Source: Gnetum montanum (taxonomy: Eukaryota > Streptophyta > Gnetopsida > Gnetales > Gnetaceae). From it: a DNA stretch of 64,000 nt. Within the stretch, counting starts at the first letter, position 1, and every line of letters begins with the position of its first letter. This document shows, piece by piece, positions 23,001 to 34,960 of this stretch. The stretch covers positions 208,762-272,761 of the forward strand of contig MNCI01020127.1 of NCBI GenBank assembly GCA_015680685.1, read 5' to 3'. Under the pieces are notes generated by a model. That model saw nothing but the letters and a program-made list of their open reading frames with translations, did no database searches and was not told the origin of the DNA. Position numbers and translations under genes: made by a program.

Positions 23001-24550
23001 GAGCCATGAAGTTTTTAGATGCCCCTATCTACATGCAGGTGTGGAGTGTTCTTTGGTGGGATCCATCCCATGGGAACAAGGGTTGTTGGATTTTCTACCT
23101 TGAATTTTGATTCGTAAGTTCATGTGAGGCTATGGATTTAGTCTAGACCATGGCACCAAGTAGTTGAGTCTAGTGGTGTGTAGTGAGGCATAGTCAAGAC
23201 CAATCCTTCCAGTAGTGAGGCTACTGCTAAGACCTGACCGTGAGTAACTTATTTGGGATCACAAGGATAATTTGATGATAGTAGTGAGGTTATTCCAAGA
23301 CCTATTGGTATATTCTTTTGGTAGTGAGGATAAGCAAGACCTAGCCTTTAGAGATGCCTAAATAAAATATACAATGTTTTTATTTCTAGATTTTCTTAGA
23401 TGAATTTCTTTTGAATTTTTGAAAAATTTATGTCATTTTTGGACTAGAAAATATTCTTGAATATCTTATTGAAAATCTTTGTCTAGCCTATAACCTAAGA
23501 CTTTTGACCCATAAATGTTATGCTCCATGAAGAGGGAAATAAAATAACATTTCTTATTTAAGGAGTTCTAACTCCTCCTGCATTTTTATGTAGAGAGCCC
23601 AAAGTAGGCAAGGAAACATTAGGAGAGGAACATAGGATGGAGGGTGGACCAATTTTGTGCAAGATGGACCCTCTCAACTTGAATAATAATTTTTGTAAAA
23701 TAGAAACCTTGTACACTTCTTGAATATTTGAGCCATATACCTACTTTTGTAAATAAATAATAAAGTATGATAGATATGAATTTTTTGTTTGTGGTGTTGA
23801 AACAGTAAGATTGTAAGGAACATTTTTCATTTCAATGTGTACCATATGTTTAAAAAAATTGAATATTATTTATTACATATTAATATTTTATTATTTAACA
23901 TAGTAGATTTAAAATGTGGATTACTTTATTTTTAGATATCCAATTGAGGCAAAACAAGTATCATTGGGATCATTGTTTTACACACTATTTTATGATGGAA
24001 CTAGAAATTTTTTTAGAAAAAATCCTTTTGCAGTTGCACTAATCTCAAATTTTCTTTAACTAAATTTTATTTAATTATATATGAAAGTATTTAATCTACT
24101 GTATTTTATGTTAGTAAATCAAGGTCAAATCTAGATCCTTAGGGTTTTTTAGCATCTCTATTAGTTATTTATAGGATATCTTATAGATAATTAACAGGGG
24201 TGTTAAAGAAACATTTATATCTTAATACTATGAAGGAAGGCTTTAATTTAGAGGCAAACTATGTAACGATGACTATTTTTCATCATTTACAATGTACAAT
24301 TTGCAAAACACAAATAAGATCTTATCTTGAAATATGTAAATGACTTAAAAATTCCTTTTGAAGGACTAATAACACTAAATATGAACTCTACATTTTTTAA
24401 TGTCTTATATATTAGCACATTATATATAAGTAAAATATTACAATTACAAATATGGTTCATCTATTTTAAATGTTATCAAAAATATTTTGTAATTTTTTAA
24501 TGATTTTTTCAAAACTCATAATATATATATTTCTACAATACAATAGATCT
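20095..24550. other. AT-rich region, largely unclassified
   Basis: I see no convincing gene. The left part may be the continuation of the LINE interrupted at 13258. Between 22030 and 23800 there is a TATA box (ATTATAAATAGG, about 22460), a T-rich tract, the GTAGTGAGG repeats (23174-23350), and AATAATAAAG at about 23758. That pattern could be an unassigned LTR or an old transcription unit. The open frames in 22111-22888 are low-complexity and unlike any family I know. Confidence 0.4.
23174..23350 (+). repeat. Diverged short tandem repeat, GTAGTGAGG...CAAGACC
   Basis: Four copies of GTAGTGAGG, each followed 7-12 bases later by AAGACC, begin at about 23177, 23213, 23282 and 23320. Spacing is irregular. 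The motif does not recur in the retroelements of the window. Confidence 0.6.
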
Positions 24551-24555
24551 AGAGG

Positions 24556-25462
24556 TGATGAGTGGTGAGGTACCCCAACAATCTACCATACAAGCCACAA
24601 GCATTTACACACAACCAAATCATAATTTGTAGATGAACAATGTAAATATGTTAGGAGTTGATATTAGGTTCACGATCGTTGTCTTCCTACTTTGAATTAG
24701 TGAAATTTGAGTGTATGGTTTAACTCACAGTGAGGCATATGATTGGTGATGTTGTTAGGCTTAAATTACTCATAGTAGTAAACATGATGAGAATGAGATA
24801 AAAATATAAATCTAAGTAATGATGAAAATATAAATTTATCCTAGCCTATAGCNATAAGTAATGATGAAAATATAAATTTATCCTAGCCTATAGCGATGAG
24901 CATCTACTCTTCATTTTCTAGTCACATCTTAGGCTTATATGATCATTACTTGGATTACCAAGTGGAGTCACCACTATGTGAATCAAGAGAAACCACTATT
25001 GGGTTACCAAATAATTACACTTAAATGCTTAAAATCAATTGTACTCATTCTATACAACTAATGAGCATGAAAAATAAAGTACTTGGAAATATAAAGTGCT
25101 AAGCTAAGTAAACAAGAAAATTATGCTAAGTAAAACAAAAGAGCTAAGGGAATGCTACAATGATGAAAAATAATCTCAATCTTTATTGTTGATCATGAAT
25201 CGTGCCCAAGTACAATTCACTTGAATAGAGAATATGGTAATTGCCTAACACCACACTGTGGACATTGACTCTATGGCTAAGATTACAAAATAAAACTGCA
25301 AGAGTTTAGCTAAGGATGGAATGAAAATTATTGTTGCTTGTGCATCCAAGTGTCAATATTTATAGGGTTGCACAGCTCTTGAGACATTGTATCAATGATG
25401 ATGTAGCATGAGCTATGATATCATAGATACGATATTGTACTCGCAAAAAATTGGTTTTATCA
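24556..25462 (-). repeat. LTR E (907 bp), 3' LTR of the Athila-like element
   Basis: Its ends match LTR F. TATA (CTATAAATATTG) is at about 25358-25370, with GATATCATAG dyads in U3. It contains a 40-bp tandem duplication with an N at the junction (24813-24894) that LTR F lacks. Confidence 0.85.
24813..24894. repeat. 40-bp tandem duplication with an N at the join
   Basis: The segment starting TAAGTAATGATG occurs at 24813-24852 and again at 24855-24894, separated by N and A. LTR F has a single copy, so this is either a recent slip or an assembly error. Confidence 0.8.
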
Positions 25463-25475
25463 TATCCCCAAGATT
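25463..25475 (-). other. G-rich tract at the 3' LTR
   Basis: On the minus strand, AATCTTGGGGATA directly precedes TGATAAAAC, the position of the plus-strand primer. It matches the layout at 19281-19292. Confidence 0.5.
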
Positions 25476-25673
25476 AATTGGAAACTCATCCTCAAGTTAA
25501 AAAAATGAGAATAGAGTCCTTTAGAAAATTAGAAGATAGACTCAAACTTGACATGACTAACAATTTACATGACTTTGAATACCAAATTTTTGTTTTACAA
25601 AATGGACATAGTTGACAATGTTAAGACAAACAAAATAAAACAAAAGTGAAGTAGCTTAATGTAGCTTTTATGT

Positions 25674-28395
25674 TCATGGCTGTGGAGGCTCCTCCATTGA
25701 CTTCTTTCCTTTATCTATTTAAGAGTGCCTAAAGCTTTTCTTCTTCTATCTTGGGGTCATGTACTATCCATGCAGATTATGCAATGTTTAATGGAGTTGG
25801 TGCATCCAATGGGCATGATAGTTGTGATAACATATTAATTGCTTTGAGGTACCATGTCACAAATTGGCTTCATTCCTATTTGAATGCTCTAGAGACCTTT
25901 CTTAACTCTTGATAATCAAACATTTGGCATGCCAAATTTGCTGCAACACTGTCCTTAGTAGTTGGCCTTAATGATTTCATGATTTGAGTTTGCCTCATGC
26001 AAATTTTATAGTGCATCCTTCCAATATACAAAGTCTTTTTTATATAGTGCATAAATAGCTGGTACCTATTGCTCAAGCTCATTGCATGACCACCCTATTT
26101 TCAACATGGCCAAGTTAGTGTACCGAAGGTTGGCTAACCCCATATACTTTGTTAAATCCTCAATTTGCAAGTCTTTGTTCTTTATTTTGGCATGGTGGAC
26201 ATGCGTAAGATTGTCCAAGATGGGTTGCCAATCTAGTGTTTTTGTAGTGGTGGAATTAATTTTAGCCTTTTCCATCTTGATCTCTTTCTCATTAATATGT
26301 TTGTACATAACCACTTGGTTTCTGAAATGTTCCTTGAGCTTCTCATGCTTTTTAGCCTCATTCTATCCCATGCCTATTTCAATTGTAGACTTTTAGTAGA
26401 TGGCATGTACTTCTTCCATTAATAATGTCTTGGTTGACACAAATGAACTATTCATGTAATTGATGAATACTTTCTTCAAGAACATTTTTTTGCTTCTCAA
26501 TATCCATCAACTGGGTGTTGTCTATAGCAAGCTTTTTGTTCTCCTCTTCTAGGACAGTGAGGGCTTTGGTGTGTACATATGTTTGAGCTGTAGCTACTTG
26601 TGTTGCATACAATCTTTTCTCTCTCCATATCCACTTGTATATTTCAAGGAACTAGGTACCTAACTTAATAAGTTCTATATTTTTTAAGTTGGTCTAGGGC
26701 TAGAAATTATGCAAGGTCCCTTCTCTTTGTTCTTAGAGCTACGAGTTTAGCCTATAACCTCTACACTTCATTCTCAACATGCTCTAACCTCATTTTTTCC
26801 ATTACCAACTTTTCTTTTATGGCTATTAGATCAAACTACATTATAGTAATATCATTGGGGATATCAAAGAGATTCTACATGACTTGGGCTATCTATAGTA
26901 GTCTATCAAGAACATCCTCATGTTCTACTAGTGTCATGGATGTACTAGTTAGCATTTGAGCAGCTATGGCTCCACAAATATCAACTAGTTGCACAATGGA
27001 AACATTGAATGATTCTTTGATGTGGTTTATTACCTTTTTTGCTCTTACTACATCCTGGTGTTGCATTATGACAATTGTGACACATTCATTAGTTTCTAGC
27101 ATCACCTAGAAGGATGCAACATTTCTAGATATCTATTGTTCCCAGCCATCCTCTTCTCCTAGTTGCAAAGATACCTACCTAGTAGTAGGTCATATGGAAA
27201 TTGTAGGCCTTATGGAGCTATCTATTACTTTGTAAAGGATGGTACCCTCTCTTGCTTCCTAACTGATAGTGTGTACAATTTGGTGTAGATGGCTCATGGA
27301 AGGTTAATAGTCTTGTGGCAGTAGTAAAGCTTGTTTTTTAGGCCTATCACCTATAGATGTTAATCCATTTGGTCATCCTTGTTGCTACTATCTAGTAGCT
27401 AGAATATTACATACAGGTGTAGAACCTAATGCTCTCTCAGTGCCTACTGGCTTCTCTAGCTAATCCTTCTTGGGTGGCACTAGCTTTGACATTTCAATGT
27501 AGGGTGCATTCTAGGCTTTCCTTGAAATTTTTTTTATGTAGCTCAAGATCCCCACTTGTTTTAATAGCTTCCTAATTAGGGAATGGAATGGCAATGTCAG
27601 TGTTTCTACCTTCTTCTCATCAAAACTTCTCTGGATCTCTAGGAAGAGAAAATGGATGTTGTTGGTATTGAACTTTTCCATCAAGTTTTCACTTCCTCTA
27701 GCTGCATAAGTAGAGATCCTATTGAGTGTTTTAGTTGGAAATAGATGGTAGGTTTCAATCTTGAAATAAATTTTCACTTCACTAGTTAGCTCACTATAGT
27801 CCTTGTTCTCTTGGCCATAGGCTCTTTGTAGCCACAAATTTTTTACATTGATTTTGGACCTTGTAAGTATTTGTGTGACATTATGTCCAACATTTGAAAT
27901 GTTTAAAGCCTTTGCTATTACCTCAATAGAATATGGCATGAATACTCCTTCGATTTTTACTATCACATCATCCTAATTTTTTCTCCAAAACTAATAAACT
28001 TCTTCCAAATCCCATTTGGCATTACTTGACAAGGTTGACCATAAGGGAGAGGCTTGCAATTATGTCTTAATAGCTTTTGGAGCAAACTCCATGAATGATC
28101 CACAATTTAATTCCACAATAACCATGGATATTATGGATTTCTCTTGGATCGCCAGGATGCAGTTTGCAGATAGCGTGAGATGTTATCTCTATTTTGGTGC
28201 TAGCAGTGCCTTTGCTTTAGCTTGTGCTAACTATTTAGTAGTAAGGGCTTGTTAATGAATACTAAATAATTGAACCCCCTACTTTGCATGTTTAGCCTAT
28301 GGAGTTTGTTCTCTTGCTTGGCCTCTTCCTTGGTTTCTTGGTCTCTTACTACTAGGCTATGAGGGTTCCTCTACTATGGATCTCTTTGGAGCCAT
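25674..28395 (-). pseudogene. env-like ORF of Athila type, near full length
   Basis: The likely start is ATG 28395-28393 (MAPKRSIVEE) and the likely stop is at 25676-25674 after EEPPQP. The best-preserved block (27511-27966) reads EVKIYFKIETYHLFPTKTLN, then STYAARGSEN, EIQRSF and LTLPFHSLIRKLLKQVGI. This pattern resembles the putative plant transposon protein domain of Athila post-pol ORFs. Later parts are helical and Glu/Lys-rich (26893-27105, 26066-26314, 25876-26082). I see no obvious signal peptide or membrane anchor, so 'env-like' describes position only. About eight or more stops and shifts break it. The neighbour copy at 6963-9168 supports the same start. Confidence 0.6.
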
Positions 28396-30495
28396 TTGTA
28401 ATCATTAAGGATTCAAGATTATTAAGGAATTTCAAAAAAGTTTTTAATGGCTCATAATCCTTTCCTATATTCTTAGTTTGATCTAGTTCTTATCATTTTC
28501 ATTAGTTGTGGTTCTTATCATGATTAGAAAGTTAGAGAAATTTAAAAAAGAAACCCCTAATTGTTATATATTTGATTATTATGGCCTTTCACAGTTACCA
28601 TTTTCTTGTTTTTTATACCATGGAATGGTTAGTTAAGAGAATTAGTTAGGTCTATTGGATTTTATTTTATTATTTAATTACAACATTCTTATTATATTCT
28701 TAAACTTAGCCTTTATATTATCTTCTGAGTGCTAGCAACTTTTGGCTCAACTTTCCTTATCCATGTGCAATACCCCCCTCCCCCCACTACTAGGTTGAGC
28801 ACATTGGGATCAACGAGGTTTAAGAATTTTGCAAATTAGAGTTGTGAAGAGGAAGTTAGGTAGTTGGGAAGTTTAGGTGTTAGATCTTAAAAAAACTACA
28901 AAAGCTCTCCTTGCTTTGACATGGAAAAATGAAAAAAATGTCTAACTACCTACATTTATATATATAGTTTCTTATATGTGCGACATCATTGATGTGACAT
29001 CGTAGCTCCAACGTCGTAGGTCATATGACATCATTACTAAAAAATTTTGAATTTTTGATAGAAAAATTGAGTCAATTGGATAATTTGGAAGATGTAAAGG
29101 TTGTCTAAAGGGTTTTGAATCATAGATGATGCTTGGATTATAAAAAATTGGCATTCAAATGTCATAAGAAAGGAATCTTAGACAATGAAGGTCAATTAGG
29201 TATATATGAGATGGATTGAGAATTCTTAATGTATGGATAGATTATAAAACTTGTGGAAAGTAAAATTTGAGTGCTAAAGTGTCTTGGAGGCATAAGATGA
29301 TGTGGAATTTGTTGTTAGGTATGAAGTACAAGAGTTATACAAGTGGGTCCTCCCGAAAGCAGGCTTTAGCCCTTAGTGCCCTTGTATAATCATGCCTATA
29401 AGTGTTCATAGGCACTTAAGGAGTTGAATATAGAACATACCTATCTTGAAAAACACACATGTTAGTATCGCTAGAATGAAAAAATAACACTATATTATAG
29501 AAAACCATAGAATTATGATAATATATACTAGTGAGGTGGAGCAAGATTAGAAAGGATTGCAAAAATTAGGATGTGAGATGTCTTACCATAGGCATAATGA
29601 ATTATTATGTATAATGTATAGTTAAAATGATCATTAGCCTTTATATCCAAGATCCAAACCAAGTCCAAACCTCTTTCTAGTGACATCACATTGTATCATT
29701 CCCAAAACTAACAAGCACAAGACTACCACTATTGCAAGATGTATTACTACTTGATACTGTTGTTTAAGGAAGGAATTTATTAATAACATACTTATTTTTG
29801 AGAAGCCACCTACCTTCAGACATGGGTAAAATGTCTTTCTAGTGGAATCCCTAGAAATTTTATTTTGTGCTTCTATTATATTTTTACTATGTTAACCTTA
29901 CCAGTGGACTATCTTCAAGCATGGGTAACATGTCTTTCCAGTGACATGGTAAGGCAGCACTTATTATACTCATACTTCCATATTTTTTTAGAGTTGAAGA
30001 AAATAACATAATCTCAATAATAGGATAAGGCTCATAGGAGTAGTCTCATAGAATCCAAAAATCCCCTTGATGTCATACATTTTTCATTCCTACTTGGTTC
30101 TTCACTTTTTATCCAAGCATACTGATTCATAATTTTATTTTAGTTTTATTATGAAACGAATATCATTATGACCATGGTAAGAACCTCTTATTATTGGAAA
30201 TGGATGGATAAATGATGTGGTCTCACTATATATAAAATCTTTCATAATTTAATAATATAGGATAATCTTCACCTTATTGGAACTACATCTTGCTTTATTC
30301 CTTTGTACTTTATTGAAAAAATAAACCAACAAAAATATATACAAGAAAAATGATGAAAATCATAGAAAAATGGAAAAAATGGAGAAAGAATTTGAAAGAT
30401 ATTAAATAATAGCAAATGATTAAAAAATGAAAAAGTATAAAAGAATGAAAAGATATCAAAGAATGTGAAAAAGCAATAAAAAAAGAAAATGATTT
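28396..30495 (-). other. Spacer between pol and the env-like ORF
   Basis: It is non-coding and collinear with 9169-11340. It contains TATA plus dyads (28956-29032), the TCCTCCCGAAAG box (29348-29359), and a repetitive GAATGAAAA/ATATCAAAG tract (30340-30490) that borders the Tat-like insertion. A C-run (CCCCCCTCCCCCC) lies at about 28772-28786. Confidence 0.6.
28956..29032 (-). promoter_or_regulatory. Possible internal promoter for the env-like ORF (copy 2)
   Basis: On the minus strand, dyads built from GACATC/GATGTC precede TATATATAAATG, about 565 bp ahead of the MAPKR start. Spacing equals that in copy 1, though the dyad sequence differs. Confidence 0.4.
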
Positions 30496-30500
30496 AGTTC
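30496..30500. repeat. Target-site duplication AGTTC of the Tat-like element
   Basis: AGTTC here and at 49183-49187, exactly at the two LTR ends. Confidence 0.85.
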
Positions 30501-32174
30501 TATAGTGACTGAAAATGTCAGTGGTTGGAAAACATTGAGAGTTCGTCGATTGTGATAGTCTTAACCCCAAATCCGTGGGAGGGCTATGTTGGATAAAATG
30601 GAAACGGGGCACCCTGAACAGTCTAGTCGATCAGACAGGGACTTAGTCAGTGTTAATATAACCTTTTGCAACCAGAAAATTTGAAAACGAGACTTATAAC
30701 ACAAAATAATGCTTAAATGTATAAGAGGCAGAAAATGATGCAAAATGCAATGATAAGCAAGAAACAAAGTAAAATACAGTTAGAAAAATGCACCACTTCA
30801 AGAATGTAACTTCACTCTATCAAGGTGGATACAGTTTGTTGCGCGGCATTGAGGGGCGCAGAGATCCCAAGAGCAACCAAGACATTTAGAGCAAGATAGT
30901 TGTATGCTTGAACACGGACTCAGGAGTCAACAATGCAAAATACTACGAGAACAGCAAGAAAGAGTAGAACAGAATGCCAAATGAGAATGATAACTGTTTA
31001 TAGTATCAAACAAGATGTTTACAATGCTCAGGAATGCAATACTAACTTTGTTGCTTGAAAAGCCACTGACCTCCCCCTTTTTGAGCATCGCTCATTGGGG
31101 TATTTATAGGACCAGGGACACACGAGGGATGCGATTTGGATGCTATGTGTCCTAGGACGATGCTAACAGATCTATGTTGTAATTGCGAGATTTCCATGTT
31201 GTAATTATGAGCCTGCCATGCTGTAATTGTCTACACTTGGAGAGGTGTGCCAACGGTGCAAATGGGTGAAGTAACGATCAAAACGGATGAAGTGCATTAA
31301 TGTAGCACAGCTGTGTGCTACGCTGTGCTATGCTTTGTAGCGTAGCATGTAGGCATAGCGTAGCAGCTTGCTACGCAAGGAGATGTGGTGTAGCTGCTTG
31401 CTATGTTGCGCTATGTTGGCTGCTAGCATAGCGTAGCATCTTGCTACGCCATGCTATGCTATGCAACGTAGCGTAGCATAGCCACCAGAAGTAAAAACTC
31501 ACATTGCGTCCTTTCGCATGTGCTAGAAACATTTGAAGTGTGTTGATTGTTTGTTGTAGATTTGCTATGCCATGCTATGCTACATAGCGTAGCATCTTTC
31601 CTTAGTTGCAAAAATGTTGACAATTTGCAAAATGTCAACAATTTGCAAACTTTGCCTTTTGCACTGTGAACCTTGTGAACTTGTTGATCCCACCCTTTGA
31701 GATGCCTTTGTTGCTTCTGCAGAGTCGCTATGCCATGCTACACTACGTGGCGTAGCATAGCATAGTGACCAATGTGACCTTCTTTTCACGAAGTTAGCCA
31801 TTTTCCTATGGAAGGAGACATCGCCGAAAGACTTGGAGTCAGGCGATGGAACTGGTTGTCTAGCTTTTGCTATGCTATGCTATGTTGCATAGCGTAGCAA
31901 ACTTCGTGACATAGAAAAATTGTCGAACTGTTTCATGCATCTTGAGCACTGTTTACAACTCCACACATCATTTCTGAGTAGGCTATCGGCTAGATAAACT
32001 ACTCAGGTGGGCAGGCAGGATGATCTGTAGAGCCTTTGTACACTGAGAGTAGAAAATTTGCCGAACTGTTCAGCCTGAACCCAGAGCGTTCCTCTCTTGA
32101 AGAACTACTATGACGCTACTTGGATTGCGAAGTCCTGGTGAAGCAAGAATGCCTTGGAATTTTGGGGTGTTTCA
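30501..32174 (-). repeat. 3' LTR of the Tat-like element (1674 bp)
   Basis: In element orientation it starts TGAAACACCCCAAAATTCC and ends with a decayed form of GGTCGCTACA. It matches the 5' LTR and contains the empty target site (GAATGCCAAATGAG at about 30977) that the solo LTR occupies in the 5' LTR. It is rich in GCTACGC/GCGTAGC palindromes (31315-31910). Confidence 0.85.
31315..31910. repeat. Palindromic CTACGCTATGC repeat field in the Tat-like LTR
   Basis: Many copies of GCTAYGC and its complement GCRTAGC are interleaved, forming overlapping inverted repeats. Examples lie at 31320-31375, 31430-31482, 31563-31592, 31725-31762 and 31868-31900. The same fields occur in the 5' LTR (48270-48450, 48528-48565, 48680-48710, 48810-48905) and the solo LTR (47225-47320, 47555-47665). 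Confidence 0.75.
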
Positions 32175-32191
32175 TTAGCCCCTCTTTGTCG
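32175..32191 (-). other. Polypurine tract of the Tat-like element
   Basis: On the minus strand, GACAAAGAGGGGCTAA runs into TGAAACACCCC, the LTR start. It is purine-rich at the expected position. Confidence 0.7.
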
Positions 32192-33540
32192 ATGTCTAGA
32201 GGATGAATGCAAGAGATGTCGACAAAGAATACGAGACACCATGGAAGACAAAATGCTACCATTGTTGCTCGGTGGTTGTCAATATGTCACTTGGCTATGC
32301 TTGAGGGTGTTACATTGGTTTTTGTGGGAGAGGGAAGAGCAAAATAGGGAGGAAGGAGATTTAGGCAAAGGATAAAGATGAGGCTTAGCAGAGTCCCTCG
32401 TCGAAGTGCTCATGAGGGAGTTGTTCGCATTTTCATCTTTACTTTCGTTGACCTTCAACCTCCTGTCGAGATGCTTGGAGAGGGTGATTGCAAAATAGCG
32501 TACATGCCATTTACGTTAGGCACGTGCACTTTTTGGTTCTTTTACGCTTTTTCCTTTTGCTATTTTTCCCTTTACATTTACGAACAACCTCGTTGTAGGA
32601 CAGGTATTTTTTTTCCTGGATGAGTCATGTTACATCCATGCAGGGGCTTTAACTTACCTACAGATGCTTCCCATGTGGTGTGCTATGTTACATGTGTCAT
32701 GGGTTTTGTAGTTGAGCAAATAGGAGGGCTTGATAGGCGTTAGAAAAAGATTGTAAAAGAGGGGAGTAAGTAGGAATTGCGGATGCAAGAAGGAGGGCAA
32801 AAAAAAAGAGAAGCTTAGGGGGCAGGACAGGATGTGCACTCTGAAGTAGCCAAGTTAGTCAAGATAATCACTTTGCAACATTGTAGCATTTGCTGCTGTG
32901 GCGAGATGCACCTTTGGTCGACACCTCTTTGGCACACACCCTACAAACACAGAGAGTGAACCAAGAGAAACAACCATGCTACGAAATGACTGCAAATGTC
33001 TTGCTTGCTGTAGATGTTGTTGAAGCTCTTGGACATCTTTGCTAGTATGTGATGTCAAAAGTAGAAAGGCTAGTAGTGGCCTTGGAAGCATCGACGCGGA
33101 GGAGCCGGCATTGAGGATGCTGGGAGTTTCCGTGAATGCAGATGCTCAAGAATCCTTGCCAAAGGCATGCATTCTTAGTTCAGCTATGCGATCAGCTGCC
33201 ACATAGTTAGACATCATTTGAGCCAAGGTGTTGGCAGGGGGCTGGAGGATAACAATATTGTGGCTAGGCCACAATATTGCTGGAACTCCAACAGTAGGCA
33301 CTAACCCAGGAACTACCATCAGGGTGATGGGCCATGGCGACGGTGGATTTGGGGGGTTAGTTAGATGTCATGAGACATCTTCAAGGGATCAACAAGATGC
33401 TAGGGGTGACGACATCACATATGTTCTAGATCGTGTTCTCAGTGCGTTGTGAACTGCATTCTGGAACTGCAACGTCCCACCCCACGTCAACACTGTGCAC
33501 ACTCGCTTAATGTGTACTTGGCGCAGATGCATGCTGGGGA
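32192..33540 (-). other. 3' spacer of the Tat-like element
   Basis: It follows pol and the hairpin array. Plus-strand frames at 32154-32623 and minus-strand frames at 32654-33091 show no family resemblance. I see no further function here. Confidence 0.5.
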
Positions 33541-33552
33541 TGTGCCGCGAAT

Positions 33553-33897
33553 CCAGTTTAAGGTCTTGGTAGACCATGTGCTAGTTTAAGGTCTTAGCAG
33601 ACCATTGTGTTGGCTTAAGGTCCCAACAGATCGTACATGCTAGTTTAAGGTTATAGCGGACATGTGTTGCTAGTTTAACGTCATAGAGAACGAGCTTTGC
33701 CAATTTTACATCGTAGCGGATGTTTGCCACCTTTGCCAGTTTTATGTCATGGTGGATGGTCTATGCCAGTTTTACATCATAGTGGATGAGCTGTGCCAGT
33801 TTAAAGTCATAGCGAACTATGGTGAAGCTGTGCCAGTTTAGCATCGTAGCGGACGTTTGCTCACCTTTGACAGTTTTACGTGGTAGTAGACGTTTGC
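33553..33897. repeat. Hairpin array 1, after pol (11 diverged copies)
   Basis: Each copy has CYAGTTTWA followed by a 3-5 bp stem with a 4-8 base loop. Arms differ between copies but stay complementary: GGTCT/AGACC (33562, 33600), CGT/ACG, ACATC/GATGT (33708), CATC/GATG (33773), AGT/ACT, ACGT/ACGT (33877). A few copies pair only through G-T wobble. Spacing is 24-40 bp. Confidence 0.75.
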
Positions 33898-33914
33898 TTA
33901 TCTACTCCATGTGC

Positions 33915-34960
33915 TCAGATGTAGTACAACTTGAGGTACAAGTGATTCATCAGGTTGGCAAACTCGTTGCCATCCATGTCTGCTAGCTTGAAGGCTCCAT
34001 TCCCAAAGGCTTTAGTGACCATGTACGGACCTTCCCAGTTGGTTGAGAATTTTCTCACATGCTCATGGATGGCCTTGAGGATGAGGTCTCCCTAATATAT
34101 TGGTCGTTGATGTGGGTCAACATGGTGCTTTTGTTGCTTTCTCTAGTAGCACTCTATGCAACTTAGGGTTTGCACACGCTCCTCCTCTATTGAGTCGAGG
34201 TCGTTAATCCATGACTTGTTGTTCTACGCTTTGCTCATGACATCAGATAGGATCTTCCAGAGTGATGGTACATGCAACTTAAGAGGCAACACAGCTTCAG
34301 ATCCATAAACAATACTATAAGGAGTTTTACTCATCGTAGTCCTACATGTCATCCTGTAGGCCCACAGAACATAAAGGATTTGCTCGTGCCACCGTCTCTT
34401 ACTACTACTAAGCATCCTCTTTAGCAAGTTGATGATGGTCTTATTTGTAGCCTATGCCTACCCATTCGCCTGTGTGTAATACAGGGAGGAGACTGATTGC
34501 CTGATGCCTAGATTGCTATAGAAGGTTCGGGTTTCTGTACTACTGAATTGTGATCCATTGTCAGTTATAATAGTCATTGGAAGCCCAAACCTTGTCACGA
34601 TGTTATCCAAGATGAAGTGGCAAACCTGTTGAGTTATCATCTTCCTCAGGGAAATAGCTTCCACCCACTTAGTAAAATATTCAGTGGTGGTGATGATGAA
34701 GCTATGCCTTGCGGAGGACTTAGGCATGATAGGTCCTATAAGGTCTAGTCCCCATCGTTGGAAAGGCCATGTGATCTACATTGGGTGCAGCTCTATAGGT
34801 GCAATGTGTATGAGGTTTGCATGTCTCTGGAACATGTCACACGTCTTGACTTTCGATAGGTAGTCACGCTTCATGTGGGGCCAATAGTACCCTAGGTGTC
34901 TAATTTTTGTAGTCATAGCCCTAGGTGCTATGTGTCCACCACACAGTCCCTCATGCACTT
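33915..34960 (-). pseudogene. pol (IN): Integrase of the Tat-like element
   Basis: Zinc-binding region at 34776-34958 (HEGLCGGH, then CDMFQRH; the second Cys is Phe). Core at 34458-34727: the first catalytic Asp is Glu (TTEYFTKW where TDYFTKW is usual), the second is intact (IITDNGSQF), and the NGQAEA region has two stops so the catalytic Glu is lost. The C-terminal part (34224-34427 and on to 33915) keeps WAYRMT, YGSEAVLP, NWEGPY and a final LKLYY before a stop at 33917-33915. It would insert element cDNA. It is dead in this copy. Confidence 0.8.

Noticed and set aside
27511-27966. A true viral envelope glycoprotein
   Set aside because: No signal peptide, Cys pattern or membrane anchor; only the position after pol is env-like.
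32154-32623. Two plus-strand frames after the Tat-like 3' LTR
   Set aside because: No start context, splice or family pattern, and the second is a run of aromatic residues from T-rich sequence.
33540-33900. CRISPR-like direct repeats
   Set aside because: The repeats are diverged, spacing is irregular, the spacers are not unique inserts, and the setting is a plant retroelement.
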